A stretch of 64,000 nucleotides of DNA from Pseudoscleropodium purum (Eukaryota; Streptophyta; Bryopsida; Hypnales; Brachytheciaceae), in the NCBI GenBank assembly GCA_963969395.1, contig OZ017801.1:22139611-22203610 (forward strand), written 5' to 3'. Position numbers and translations under genes: made by a program. Under the pieces are notes generated by a model. It saw nothing but the letters and a program-made list of their open reading frames with translations. It did not search any database and was not told the DNA's origin. Shown piece by piece: positions 32,360 through 43,626 of this stretch (position 1 is the first letter of the stretch; the number at the start of each line of letters is the position of its first letter).

Positions 32360-33039
32360 GCATATTTGTAATTGGCACTTCTTCATCTATCATAACATGA
32401 CACCGAACAATCAAATATAACGACAATTCTCTACATTTCAAGCACAAGAGTCAAAGAAGTGTGATGATGGACTTATGTAAGTCCCAATTCATTACTTGAG
32501 ACTCAATATTTTTTTTAATTTCTTATATGTTTTGAGTATAGTTTAGGTATTAAAAGACCTAAAAAGAGTGTTGGACCAGAACTTGTATTGCACATGCCAA
32601 TATGTCCCCTAGTCACTTTACATCTAGTCTTATCATAGTACAACCTAAACTTGCATGTAAATAGGATAGAAACCCACCTTTTGTACATAGTAAGCATACT
32701 AATAAAAACTGCCCGATTATCTATACCTATTTGTGCAATAAGACACAAATTGGCTAAAAATGGTCTGAGGGAATCTTGTGAGAACCCTAAAGTAGATTTC
32801 TCGTGATAGATTTCAATTTCCACATTCCATCGATGAAATAGTAGAAACTCCAATTGTTAGTCTATAAGAGGAGAAACTCAAAATGGAGCAATGAAGGGCA
32901 TCTATGACATTAGTACGATGATTTGGAGAGGAAATCATATTGGGATTCCAATGGCCCACTCGCTTCATGAAGATTCTTCTATTTATAAAAGATTCCCTAT
33001 TCACTAGAAGTTAAAGGAGATAACAGGATTTGTACTTCT
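32360..33039. other. Unassigned sequence next to the CACTA relic
   Basis: Frames on the minus strand (32515-32853 and 32813-33004) have no motif I can name. They might be decayed coding sequence of the same CACTA element, but they do not read as transposase or DUF4218. Confidence 0.3.
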
Positions 33040-33552
33040 TTCCCACATGTGCAAGGTAAGCATATAAACTTGCACATCTCTTGAAGAATTCTATGAGAGG
33101 TTTCCCAAAAAATCTTAGTTATTTTTTATCATCCCAGATCTTTTTCCGAATAGTCAACTATGAAAATCTAGTATGATAAATTTGTAGAAATTACCATGGA
33201 TGTGGTAAAAGCTCACTAAAAATCAATATAGCTTCTTTTATGTTTATAAAGCATTTCAGCAAATTTCATGACATTCTGATAGTGGGAGATGCCAAAAGTA
33301 GCAACATCCTCTGAAATCGATGAAATTAAAGATCAAATGTGGAGTTGATTGGCATATCAGGAGCACAAGACATCAGAATAAAACAAACATAGGGTATTTT
33401 TTTACTCCCTTGAACCTACCTAAAAGCCTAGACTAGTTACTTTTGACAAAAATGTAAACTCCAAAACTTGGATTTTTATCCTATTTTGAATTTCTAGTCA
33501 TCATTAGAAATCTTGAATTTTTTGAGGTTGGAAAAGGCGGTAGAGGATCTTC

Positions 33553-33704
33553 TTAATCCATTAAGAACCAAGTCAATGATTGCAAATGAATATTTGGCTG
33601 GAAATGACAGATTTTTATTAATAGCTAAAGTGACTATTGATGAAAACCTGTCATTTTCAGTCATAATCATCTACCAATCATCGACTTGGTTCTTGATGGA
33701 TTAA
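33553..33704. mobile_element. Short foldback element with TTAA flanks (MITE-like hairpin)
   Basis: TTAA at 33553-33556 and 33701-33704 flanks a 144-base near-complete palindrome. The left arm begins TCCATTAAGAACCAAGTC and the right arm ends with the complement of TCCATCAAGAACCAAGTC; pairing continues with few mismatches to a loop of about 9 bases near 33633. TTAA target duplication is typical of piggyBac-like elements, so a tiny non-autonomous piggyBac-like MITE is plausible. The hairpin would also fit a small-RNA precursor. Confidence 0.6.
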
Positions 33705-34284
33705 ACTAAAAGTGGCCTTCTAAAGTCATTGGCGCAATCCTTTTGTAATTTGGAGTATTTCTCCAAAAGTTAACAATTAGGTTCAACATAGAAAGTCAAA
33801 ATTTTAAGGATTAGGATGAAAATCTTAGATGATAAGATTACCTTGCAGAAATTTGGAGGGGGGATGGGCCCTTGGAAAAGTATTTAAGGGCTCTCATTTC
33901 TCTCCCAAATTACCCTTTAGGTTCATTTTGAACCGCCTTGTTTCCATTTGAATTCATTTAGTTGGATTTTGGCTGATTTAGGCCACGTTGCCAAGTTCTT
34001 GGATTTTAGGGGCATTTTAGGCCCTGTTGTTAATACTTTTCAAGCTCTCTTAAAGGACATTGGGGTCCCTTCAAGTTTTGCCTTGATCTCATGTATTTTG
34101 AAGTCCTTGTCTTAATTTTGTACAAGTTTTGGGGTCCTTGTACTAATCCTAGAGAATTCCCCCTTCGTACCTTGGTAATGCTGCTTAGGGCGATTTCTAG
34201 TGCTTGTAATTGCATTTGACATTTTTGGCTATGTGTGGAAGTTGATTTACATTAATGATACCTATTTTTGTGGTTGTCCATCTA

Positions 34285-34490
34285 AGGGCAAAGCTTTGGC
34301 TTTGAGCTTTAAGGTTTAGTGGAAATTTCCAAAAGTTACATTTTTATGGTAAAGTTTTGGCTTTGAGCTTTAAGGTTTAGTGAAAATTTCCAAAGTTTAC
34401 ATTGTCACAGCAAAGCTTTGACTTTGAGTTTTAAGGATTAGTATGATTGTCTAAGGTTCAACATTTGCATGGTGAAGCTTTAGTCTTAGT
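34285..34490 (+). repeat. 61-base tandem repeat, a little over three copies
   Basis: The phrase 'caaagctttggctttgag' and its variants recurs at 34289, 34350, 34411 and (partial) 34472. Between them is 'tttaaggtttagtg-aaatttccaaa'. The same 'caaagctttg' word marks one end of the family A repeats, so this is a local expansion at the end of copy D. Confidence 0.85.
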
Positions 34491-34510
34491 TATCAAAAAC
34501 ATTTGGAGGC

Positions 34511-34884
34511 TTTGTAGATTATTAAGAAATTAAAGGGGAAGCCAAATCACCCTTTTTATATTAGTGTGGTTATTAGTATTTTGAATTACCTCCCAAAATT
34601 AGATTTTTGTTAAGAAACAATAAGATCAAATGATTTGGAAAGGAACCCAATCCTTGACGAAGCCAAGCTACGAGCCAGGGCTTGAGGGCCATGAGCGAGA
34701 GATTGAAGGTTGCAAACTAGGACCTTAGGTCGTGAGTTAGGGTTTAGGCTACGAGCCAAGGCTTGAGAATGGCAAACCAAAGGCATGACTAGTAGCTGGC
34801 TGCCACGTGGTACAATTACCACAGGACACTGAGGCTATAATATTAGGGGCACTAAGGGTTGCGAATTGGGGTTGAGAGTGACGA
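34511..34884. other. Short unassigned gap
   Basis: Contains repeated phrases such as 'agccaaggcttgag' and 'gagccagggcttgag' (about 34670-34770) but no gene. Confidence 0.4.
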
Positions 34885-35100
34885 CACTAGTAGAAAATTC
34901 AACATCCACAATGACAAAAAAATGTTGATTTGGTTTGTTCATGTCTGTGTTGATTTGGACTTGTTGATCCGAACGTTGCATAGCAAAAAGGTGTTGATTT
35001 AAACAAAAATTTCAACACCTTTTTGTTGAGCAAAGCCAAAAAATGTTAATTCAATAACAAGAAAATGTTGATTTGGCAACATAAAATTATTTGATTTAAA
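34885..35100 (+). mobile_element. Second CACTA-type end with TGTTGATTTGG subterminal repeats
   Basis: CACTAGTAGAAAATTC at 34885 is a CACTA-like terminus different from the one at 30791. Downstream, 'tgttgatttgg' or close variants occur at about 34924, 34950, 34989 and 35068, with an inverted copy near 35012. A dense subterminal array next to CACTA supports a separate non-autonomous family. The other end is not identified; a tRNA-like fragment and a foldback element lie to its right. Confidence 0.55.
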
Positions 35101-35220
35101 CCAATTAAAATTCACCAATTTTATTCTCAAAAATCAAAATTTTGGACCAATGAGGAACTGCCATGTAGCACGTATTACATGGGCAGGCCGCCTAGGCGAC
35201 TGTGCCACATGGACAAAGTT

Positions 35221-35290
35221 GCCCCTGGAGATTGAACCTGGGACCATGGAGATGAAACTCCAAGGTCATGAACCAATGCACCACAAATGC
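35221..35290 (-). ncRNA. tRNA-derived fragment (SINE head or tRNA pseudogene)
   Basis: On the minus strand GCATTTGTGGTGCATTGG resembles a pol III A box (TGGTGCATTGG), and 35 to 40 bases later CAGGTTCAATCTCC resembles a B box. A TGGAG/CTCCA pair forms an anticodon-like stem around TTTCAT. The acceptor and T stems do not pair properly, so this is not a functional tRNA. Confidence 0.45.
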
Positions 35291-35371
35291 ATTTGCATGT
35301 GCATGGGAGTAAATGTTTATTTATTTATTTAGTTTCTCGTTGTTTTTGCATTTACTATGTGAAGTCAATAG

Positions 35372-35706
35372 ACTTTAGCGGCCGTTTTCACATAGTGAAC
35401 AAACTTATTCTTTGAAATTTTCAGTTAAAAAAAGTTGTGAAATGAAGGTACCTTTCACATCCAAAAGTACTTTTTCAATTTGGAGTCTTTAATAAAAAGT
35501 TATGGACAAAATTTAGAGAGGTTGTTTAAAAGTGTAAAAAAAATGGCCATTCCAACCCCTCTCTGAATTTTGTCCATAACTTTTTATTTAAGACTCCAAA
35601 TTCAAAACGGATTTTTGGAGGTGAAAATTAACTTCATTTTACAACTTTTCTTAGTTGAAATTCTTTAAGAGAATGGTATTCTACTATGTGAAAACGACCC
35701 CTAAAC
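35372..35706. mobile_element. Foldback MITE of about 335 bases
   Basis: The arms are about 150-165 bases long. The left arm starts with TTTAGCGGCCGTTTTCACATAG and the right arm ends with its imperfect complement (CTATGTGAAAACGACCCCTAAA). Both continue through 'aaagttgtgaaatgaag', 'tttggagtct' and 'aaaaagttatggacaaaatt' to a loop of about 40 bases near 35530-35560. No coding capacity. Target duplication could not be settled by eye. Confidence 0.7.
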
Positions 35707-35899
35707 TCTGATGACTTTTAAAAGCACTGATGTATGAATACCTACGCTATTAAATTCTTTTTTATCTATATGTTATTTCCTTAAAAAGTGTAAATGCTAA
35801 GACCTTGAATAGATTTGGTCCATAACAGTGCAAGCGACCACATTAGCTAAGGGAAATAGGGCAAAATCCATGGATTCTATAAATGGTAGTCATAGTAAG

Positions 35900-37400
35900 A
35901 AGAAAGGTGCTTCGTATCAAAAAAGCATGCTAGGAAGATAACAATGAAGCCATACTACTAGGATTCCTTTGCATAGGGATGATTCCTCTTTGGAGAAATT
36001 AAACTATCAAGATTCCCTTATATGGGAATAATTCCTCCTCGAAGGGGTTAAACTGTCAACAAACCCCCTATATGGAAATGATTCTTCTCTGGAGGAATTA
36101 AAATCCAAAAAACTAAATTTATTTCTTCCTAGGAAACTATAGATTGAACTTGAAAATTTGCCTAGAAGATTTGGGAAATTCTTAGAAGTTACTCAAAAAG
36201 TTTCATAAATTTTCAAATTGTAGAACATGACTCCATGGGAAGTCAACCAAAATTACCAAAAATGGATAAATTTGTATAAATTCATCTAATGATGGTAAAG
36301 TCCCACTAAAAATTAGGATAGAGTGTTTAGATTTAAATAAGTGCCTAATCAAGTTTTGTGACTTTCCAACAACAAAAACTTTCCAAAGCGGTGGCGCTAA
36401 CGATTTTTAACGGATTTTCAAAACATTTTGTACATTGACTTTCAAATTACAACCAAACGAGGGCCAAATTGAGTCATCTAAGACTCTTTTCCATATGTTT
36501 TGGACTCTTCGGACAACCCTAGCCAGACAAAATTAGCAAGAAATGCAAATCCCAAAACTTAGGTTTTTCACCTTTTGTACTATAATGGAAAACATTGTCT
36601 TTTGTAAGGGATTTTAACACAAAAGTTAAGGGTTAGAGGGTCTCTAAGCTAAATTGAGTCTTCTGAAACCAACACACTAGTTTGTTTCTCAATTGGAGTT
36701 TTTCTCCAAAAGTTAGAGAAGGTTTAGCAATATGGTAAAAATAAGTATAGTGATTATTGATTTTAGTAATTTTTAGTTTATTTAGGTAGTTTGTAACGTA
36801 AATAGAGGTAAGTAAGGGCCCCAAAAATGTATAAGAGGGCCCCCACCAACTCTCTTTGCACCCTCTTTTGATTGTATTTTGTTGATGCCAACCGCAGCAA
36901 CATATTAAGTTTTTTGGTATTTTTGTCAAAGCCTTTGTATTTCTTTTGTGTCAAGCTTTTGCTTGCATTCCTTAGAGTTCTTATTTTGTGAGTTTGTTGC
37001 AAAAGACGTGGAGGTCCCCTTGAGCTCACTTGTGTCATTTTGTTGTGTCAATACTAATACTAAACAATTTTCAACTGAATTCTGGTGATGTCGTTAGTTG
37101 AGAACTCTTAGACTTGCTTATACATGTATTGGTTGGATCCTTCTAACAATTTACAAAGCATATTGATTTGTGTAGGATTTCACAACCTCAGCTTGAAGAA
37201 AATCCTCTGAACAATTAAATTGGAAATACATGGTCCTAATGTTGTGTTGATTTGAGTTGCAATTGTAAGACTTAGGTGGGAACCAAGCTCAAAAATCGCA
37301 ATTTGAATTGACGTGGAAAACCCTTAGCTCAATTTGGAGGAGTATCACCCCATACGGCAAAGCTTTGACCCTCTATTAATTTTTTCCTAGTGGCTTGATT
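35900..37400 (-). repeat. Long non-coding repeat family A, copy C
   Basis: It is the reverse-orientation counterpart of 46440-48240 and 53930-55900. Shared landmarks in order on the minus strand are 'caaagctttgccg', a 'gggaaccaagctc' segment, 'ggtgggggccctcttatacatttttggggccctt', 'ggagaaaaactccaattgagaaac', 'tcaatttggccctcgtttggt', and 'gaagaatcatttccatatagg'. No coding motif. It could be an LTR or a non-autonomous element. Confidence 0.65.
35954..36102 (-). repeat. Three tandem ~50-base units inside copy C
   Basis: Units of the form 'ggattcc-tt-atagggatgattcctctttggagaaattaaact' occur three times. The corresponding site in the copy at 46440 has two units and in the copy at 53930 one. Confidence 0.75.
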
Positions 37401-40400
37401 TGAATTTCCACATAAATTTGAGGACCAAATTGTGCTTTGGAATTTCCAGGTTGAAGTTTGTTTAAAGGGTCCCCTAAAAAGACCCAAAAGGCGAGCAACG
37501 ACCTGAATTATGATCTGTTGTGTACGGTAAACTAGATAAAGGTCTCACTCCCAAAATACCAATTACCCAATCAACCATTACGACCTAGGGTTACCCAATT
37601 AACAAAGTGATCACCGCTTTGAAGGCTAGTCGGCACCATATTAAGTGAGGTTACTTAAGTCCATTCTTTATTTATTTTAATTTATTTTTTCATCCTCCCT
37701 CGGTCCATTAAAAGTCTGTGGTCATAATATTACTTTGGTTCACTAAAATTCCAATAGAGAGGCTAGTAAGGGCTGTATCCAAGCCCCATACAGAAGGCTG
37801 AACTTCCATTTGTAAAAAGGGGTCCCATAAGTAGCTGAGATCCTAACTACGTACTGATTTCAAAATATCATAACAAGAAAGAGGGGCCAGTAAGGGGCTG
37901 ATTTCAGGCTATATCTTGAGGGTTGAAAAATTCCATTTAGAGAATAATCAAAGGGAATTGACACCCCTTTATATATTGGTCATAGAAAAAATCACAATAA
38001 AGAGTAGATCTAATAAAAGGCAAAATTGCACCCACCTACTAAAGCTAAAAATTACCATTTTCCAAGGGAAGCTAGTGAGGGTCTTAGACCAACAACTTAC
38101 TAACTTCATTTGAAGAAGAGTCTTAATGATCTAATTGTTTCTTAGCTATAAACGGAGTCCTAAAAAGTTCCATTTAAAGATGTCCAACAAGAATGAAGGT
38201 TCCATTAAAATACTAACAGCTAAAAATTTCTCTTAAAAAGAACCAATAGGAATTAAAGCCCAACATATATCCACAAAGTTTAGGGGGCCAACTAGGATAG
38301 TCTAGCAAGGTTAGAAGTCCAATCATTATGGGTGTGTTAAAAAATTCCCCAAAAAATGAGCCAGTAAAAGATAAGGCTCCAAGACATATTGATTCAATTT
38401 GAAAGAAAGGATCCATCAAAAGTCTGTGGTCCCAACCCATAAAATAAGCGCTAAAATTTTGTTTATAATGAGCCAGTAGGAAAAAGGTCTTTGATATACA
38501 GATTTCACTCTTGAAAATGATCCATTAGGTAATCAAAGACATAGAAGCAAATTGTTTGCTTAATTTCATTTAAAGGAAAGATTAACAACTAACTAAGGAG
38601 GCCTAGCTATGAGCTGAGACCCCCAAAACATAGTAATTTGGTTTAAAAAAGGACAATAAAAGGGTTGAGGCCCAAAACATATTAATTTGAGTTTGAGGTG
38701 AGTTCATTAAGGTACGAAGGTCTGGCCACCCACTACCTGCCAATAATTCCATTTAAAAGGGATTTGGTTGGGATTTGAGGTCCAAAATACATTGATTTGA
38801 CTTACTAGAGAACCAACAAGGATTTTAAGATCTAAAAAACATTGATCTTAGTTTGGGAGAGAATTTAATAAAGTATAATTGTCCACCAACCCATTGATTA
38901 CTATTAGTTCCATTTAAAAAGGGTCTAGTAAGTAGCTAAGGATACGAACATGTTGATTTGACTTAGGAGGGAACTAGTGAAGATTCGAAGCTCATAACAT
39001 ATTGAATACAGTTTGAGAAGAGTCCATTAAAGTACTACAGTACATCAACACACTAGGTGATAACAATTTCAATTAAAAAGAACCAGTTATATTGATTGCT
39101 CAATCTTTTCCCGATTAAAGTGAATTAGATAAATTACAAACACTAATCATACTAGTTGAACTAGGAGGAGGCCTAACAAAAAGATGAGACCCATAAACAA
39201 ATTGTTCACTAAAAATTCTCAAGATAGAGAGGTCTCAAGAGAATTGATTGGACTTTGAAGGAGGACCAACACAGAGCTAAAACCCCCAACCACACTGATT
39301 TACTGAAAATTCTCTAGTGAAGGAGATTGAGAGGATTGAGAAAGCAAAACATATTGTTGATAGGGATAGGGTCAATTGAGATCTAGAACACAACTTATAG
39401 TATTTCTAAACTTGACTAGGGTACTCGGTCTAGAAGCTAGAGACAATTCCACAACTCATTTTTTCTTGAATTCAATTGCACAAAGGGTCTAGCAAAGAGA
39501 GAAAGGCATATCAGAAGATGGAAGTTCAAGTTGCAAAGGATGTGTGAGCACTTGGAAACACTCTAACTTTGTTTACAAGACATAAGTGTGCAACCAAATT
39601 CTTCAAGTTGTGAAGGAGATGGCTCAAATTTCAAGGGAATATTTTGTGTCTTTGTCGCAAGCAAAGTCAACCATTAAAATAAGACAAAAACTAAGAAAAA
39701 TCGGGTGATTTGGAATTTGATAGAGATTTAGCCATATTAGGAATGATAAAGGGAAGGTTAGCAAGGAATATTTTAGGTTTAAAAAAATTAGTCGATACAA
39801 CTTTTTAAAAGGCTAGATTCCTTCAAAATTGGTTGAAGAAAAACATCACCACAAATTGAGGGACTTTTGTAAATTCAAAAAATATATAAAAATTAGCATA
39901 GGAATTAGTAGGAAGTAGGTTAGACATATTACAAGTGATTTCACAAATTCAAGAAAAAAAATGGCTTTTTTTAGTACATCCTAAGCTAATCAAGCACTTA
40001 TCTACTCTTTTCTATAAAGTGTTTCGTATTCCGAGTCATCCTCTAATGTAAAACATATTTTTATCAGCCTTAAGCTTGCTTCAATGTCGAGTTAATGTAA
40101 CATCTAGTACTAGCAAAGATTGCTTAAATTATCTTAATCACGTTTATAACTTGTATTGGTATAATTAAATATCAAGTCATATATCCTATCAAATAATGTA
40201 GTATTAGTATCATATAAATAGTCTATGCAATCGTAAATGTTTGATAGCAATAGACATAGCCAAAGAAATATTTGCAAAAGATATAAATCTCAACCAAGTA
40301 ATAAAGTAGAATGTATCCATGTCTTAGAATTTTATATACACCATTGCAAAATGGAAAGCATCTAATGCATAGAACATCCTCAAAAGCTAAGAAGTTTGAA

Positions 40401-41949
40401 GATTTTGGCATTTGTCTTGAGTCCAAGATTTCTCCAAGAGGTTTGGGGCCTCACCTGTACCCATCCCAAAAACTAGACAAAAAATGCAAGGTTAGTGAGG
40501 ATACAATAGGTGTCTTAAGCCGACAAACACATGTTATTGCCTTCACTTGGAAAAAATCAACAATCAAACATGCATGCAAAAGAATCATTAAAATAAGACA
40601 AAAGAACCTGTAAAGCATTGGATTGAAAAGAAGCCATTAAAACAACCACAACAAGTCTATAATAACTTGACTGAGAACAAAAAGTTTAAGAAACTATAAG
40701 CAGTACTATAGTTGCATTCTACCTCTAACAACTAGCCTTGGTGCGACTTGTATTTAGTGTTCAATCTATACTTGTGACTACAGAGTTTATGAAAGTTCCC
40801 ATATATGGTAGCAACTGTTGAGGTGGAGATAATTTTCCTCTAATATGATTACCTCCATATGGTTTGAATTCAGAGAATATGGATATGTCACCCACCTTTT
40901 ACTTGCTTAGAGTACCCAAATCTAGGTAAGAGATTGAGTATAAATGAATACCATTAATTGCCACCAAGGCTGAACATTCGTCTTTTGAATGAATAGCATA
41001 TATGTTTTGATTATTAGTTAGCGAACAAGGTCACTAATTGGTAGTATTAGTGGTTTATTAAATATGGTGAATTCATCCAATACATATCGCTACGAATATA
41101 CTTGTGAACTTATTTATTTTACTTAGCCATATGTTATATAGTCACAATAAGTATTACCAGTTTGAAGTGTTGACGGTATTCTCAAAGATTACAGTCGTCA
41201 ATCATGGTAAGGAACATATCAAACTAAGCTTATATCTCTTTTTGTTTGAAAATTCCAGAGATTTGAAGAAATTTCAAATTTTTTTTAATATATGTAAGCT
41301 TGTTTGTCATTGAATACTACCAAAGTGCTTTTTAGACCATGTCAGTTGCTAAACAACCTTCTATTTACTGAACAAGAAGGCTAGACAGGGTTTTTATTGA
41401 ATTTATATGAGAATGAAAAATTAAAAACCATCCCAAACTATAAGGCTTCAATCTTCCACAAATAACATTAGGGATAATAGATCCATAACATTAATATTCT
41501 CATTGCTATTGCCAGATTCTAATATCAGTTTCTTACGCATGTATCATGAAATTGATATTTAAAGAGGAAGTTTGGAAAAAAATACAAAAATACAAACAAG
41601 GGATGGACAAACCAAACATAAAATCAACTGAAATGGACACCTAAATCATCCACAAGGAAGATAATGAGGTAAGAAATTAACCACCATTTCTTTTAAAAGA
41701 GCATCATTAATTTTTAAGTAATATTTTTAGTAAAAATTAGCTTAGCTTAATTTAGCAACTATAGAATTATACTCAAATCAAGTAAAGAAAAATTCCATAA
41801 AAACATCTAAGATAAAAAGCCTTTAATCCAAAAGGTTTCAATTTTCAAATAGGCACATAGTATTATATAGAATCTTCAAGGAATCTCTTCTTAAATAGAA
41901 CAATTAGGATTTCATAAAAAACACTCCTTAGCATTTACAAAGCCCTCCT
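37401..41949. repeat. Diverged phrase-like repeats, no gene
   Basis: About 37690-39400 is built from recurring phrases: 'ttccatttaaaaaggg', 'ccagtaaggggctgag', 'cccaaaacatattgatttgag', 'ccattaaagtac' and 'ccaccaacccactgatt', at irregular 100-160-base spacing and in one orientation. This looks like an ancient tandem array. The remainder to 41949 is AT-rich; an open frame at 40311-40613 (100 codons) shows no motif. The 'ggcgagcaacgacc' at about 37491 matches in complement the 'gttgctcgcc' mark of repeat family F. Confidence 0.5.
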
Positions 41950-42485
41950 CCTTCACATTGGATCATTATTGGATGATTTACATCACCATAGAACTTAATT
42001 AAGGTAGATTTGAGAAGTCAACCAAAGTTGACCCAAAATTTTACCAAATTCATAATTCTACTAGAAGATAAAAAATAAGATTTATCCATAAAAAAAGATC
42101 CAATTCTGATAGTTAGATTATCCACAATTAGCGGATGAAGTTTTGAAGCGTGAAACCATCCAAACTTCATCTATAAAAATCTTTTAGTAATCATGGTAGA
42201 ATTTTAAATTTTTCATCATTTTAGGAAGAGGGTAAAAAACTCTACAAATTAGCTTAGGTACTTTTTTCTTTGCTTATTTGGTCCTTTAGTTTTCAAAGGC
42301 CCGAATTCGCTAAAAATCATCATAATTATTATCAAAACAAAAGTAAAACTAAAAGTAGGAATAACAAAAGCTCCATTGCTTGAAATGTAGCTTGTTGTTA
42401 CTGACCACAATCACCCATAGAGTTAGTTACAAAGAACCTGATTGTACATGTTTGGTCTCAAGGGTGGAGATCAAAATACTCACAC
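41950..42485 (-). repeat. Repeat family F, inverted copy left of the captured fragment
   Basis: In reverse complement this stretch follows 43627-44130: 'actcacaca' end, 'gttttgatctccacccttgagaccaaacatg', 'agcaatggagctttt', then 'aaaagatttttatagatgaag' and 'gacttctcaaatctacc'. Divergence is considerable (about a quarter to a third by eye). Together with family F copy 1 it brackets the FCP1-like fragment in inverted orientation. The outer limit of this copy is uncertain. Confidence 0.65.
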
Positions 42486-42995
42486 ATAGCCAAGCACATT
42501 CTTAGCAATTCCAAAGCCCTTTTCGACATCTTGGGGCACGAATACTATAGGCCTATTGAAACCTACCCAAGGTCATACTTGCATTTCAATCCAAAAGTGT
42601 TGCTACTCAAAATGCTTTCGAAAGGGCTGTTTTCCAATCTTAGTGGCAGCACGTCCTTCACGTCGGACAACACCCTTCTCATTGATGACTCTCCCAACAA
42701 GAGCATCTATAATGAGAACAGGGGTGCCCTTTTTTTAGAGTCGTGGAGTCACGCGAAATGGAGGGACAACGTCCTCATAGGCGACCTCTTGCTATGGCTC
42801 AAGCAGCTCCATTTAGAATATCTGCCAGGGCAGCTATGGGCGTACATCAATGCCAACCGCATTGGCATCAACCCACTAGTTGCCTCAAACTACAAGATGA
42901 AGGACATTATAGCAAGCATGTGGAGGTTTGTGGACAACGTCGAATCGATGTACGAACTACCCAAGATCAAAGTAGTCATAGAACCCTGCCGTTAG
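42486..42995 (+). pseudogene. FCP1/NLI-interacting-factor-like phosphatase fragment, copy 2
   Basis: An open frame without ATG at its start reads FDILGHEYYRPIETYPRSYLHF, SDNTLLIDDSPNKSIYNENRG, LFLESWSHAKWRDNV, PGQLWAYINANRIGINPLVASNYKMKD and ends IEPCR-stop. It covers only the C-terminal half of the FCP1-homology domain; the DxD motif I and the WSS region are missing because the sequence switches into repeat family F at 42485. The acidic DD pair, lost in copy 1, is kept here. It reads cleaner than copy 1, with no internal stops, and is collinear with 19020-19486. Confidence 0.72.
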
Positions 42996-43189
42996 AGACC
43001 CTAGACAAACTCTGCAACAATTTTTTATAGATAGTGGGATGCCATTTTGTACTTGAGTTCTTATATACTACATTCATTTGTAAATAAAAGTAGACTACAA
43101 TGTTCGAGTTCAAAACGTGTCAAAAACTTGTCACCTCTACATGTGCTTTTCAGATGTGTAATGCGTAGACAACAACTATAATCTTCTCG

Positions 43190-43626
43190 TATTGTAGGTT
43201 CAAGGTACCTATTCCAAATTGCCCTTTTCTAAGGACAAGTTGACTAAGAGCCTACTTTCCAAATCAGAGAAGTCCCTATCCAAATGCTCTGAATCACTCA
43301 GAGGGAGTTGTGCGACAGCTTCGATTTCCAAACCAAACATGCTACTATCCACTATGGACGCAGCATCCATGGCTATAGACTACTCCAAGGTCGACGTTGA
43401 AGACGACGTCGTCAATAGCCTCTTGAGTTGGGGACTAGTGAGGACTCCAATCTACTCTCTGTCGCCACTCAAGTGGACATCCTCAACTCAAGTAGGATCG
43501 TTCTTGTCGACTCTACGAACAGACACCATGAAGAGCATGAAGCTCGACCTACCTAACAGCGACGGGATTGAGCATCCTTGCCTAAAGGATAATTGGCCCG
43601 TGCTGCACCTACAACTGCCAGGAATT
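43190..43626 (+). pseudogene. 5' segment of the next FCP1-like gene, captured with copy 2
   Basis: The frame TYSKLPFSKDKLTKSLLSK, ESLRGSCATASISKPNM, STMDAASMAIDYSKVDVEDD and LKLDLPNSDGIEHPCLKD-type sequence is collinear with 19653-20130. The roughly 190 non-coding bases before it ('cattttgtacttgag', 'ttgtaaataaaa') are also shared, so the captured piece is genomic DNA spanning the junction of two tandem genes. The frame runs on into family F and stops at 43657-43659. No family assignment for this part. Confidence 0.55.

Larger units (their letters stand above)
33040..34510 (-). repeat. Long non-coding repeat family A, copy D (most diverged)
   Basis: In reverse orientation it shares the order of landmarks seen in copies at 35900-37400, 46440-48240 and 53930-55900. 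These are the 'ctaaaaat-agg-t-g-gg' segment near 33210, the 'tttggagtatttctccaaaagtta' segment at 33752-33775 and 'tttaagggctctcatt' at about 33885. It ends in several copies of the 'caaagctttg' motif. No protein is encoded. A hairpin element is inserted at 33553-33704. Confidence 0.5.

Noticed and set aside
32515..33004. CACTA TNP2 transposase upstream of the DUF4216 relic
   Set aside because: The minus-strand translation was read through and shows no transposase or DUF4218 motif.
35221..35290. Functional tRNA gene
   Set aside because: Acceptor and T stems do not pair and the end lacks proper structure; only box-like words remain.
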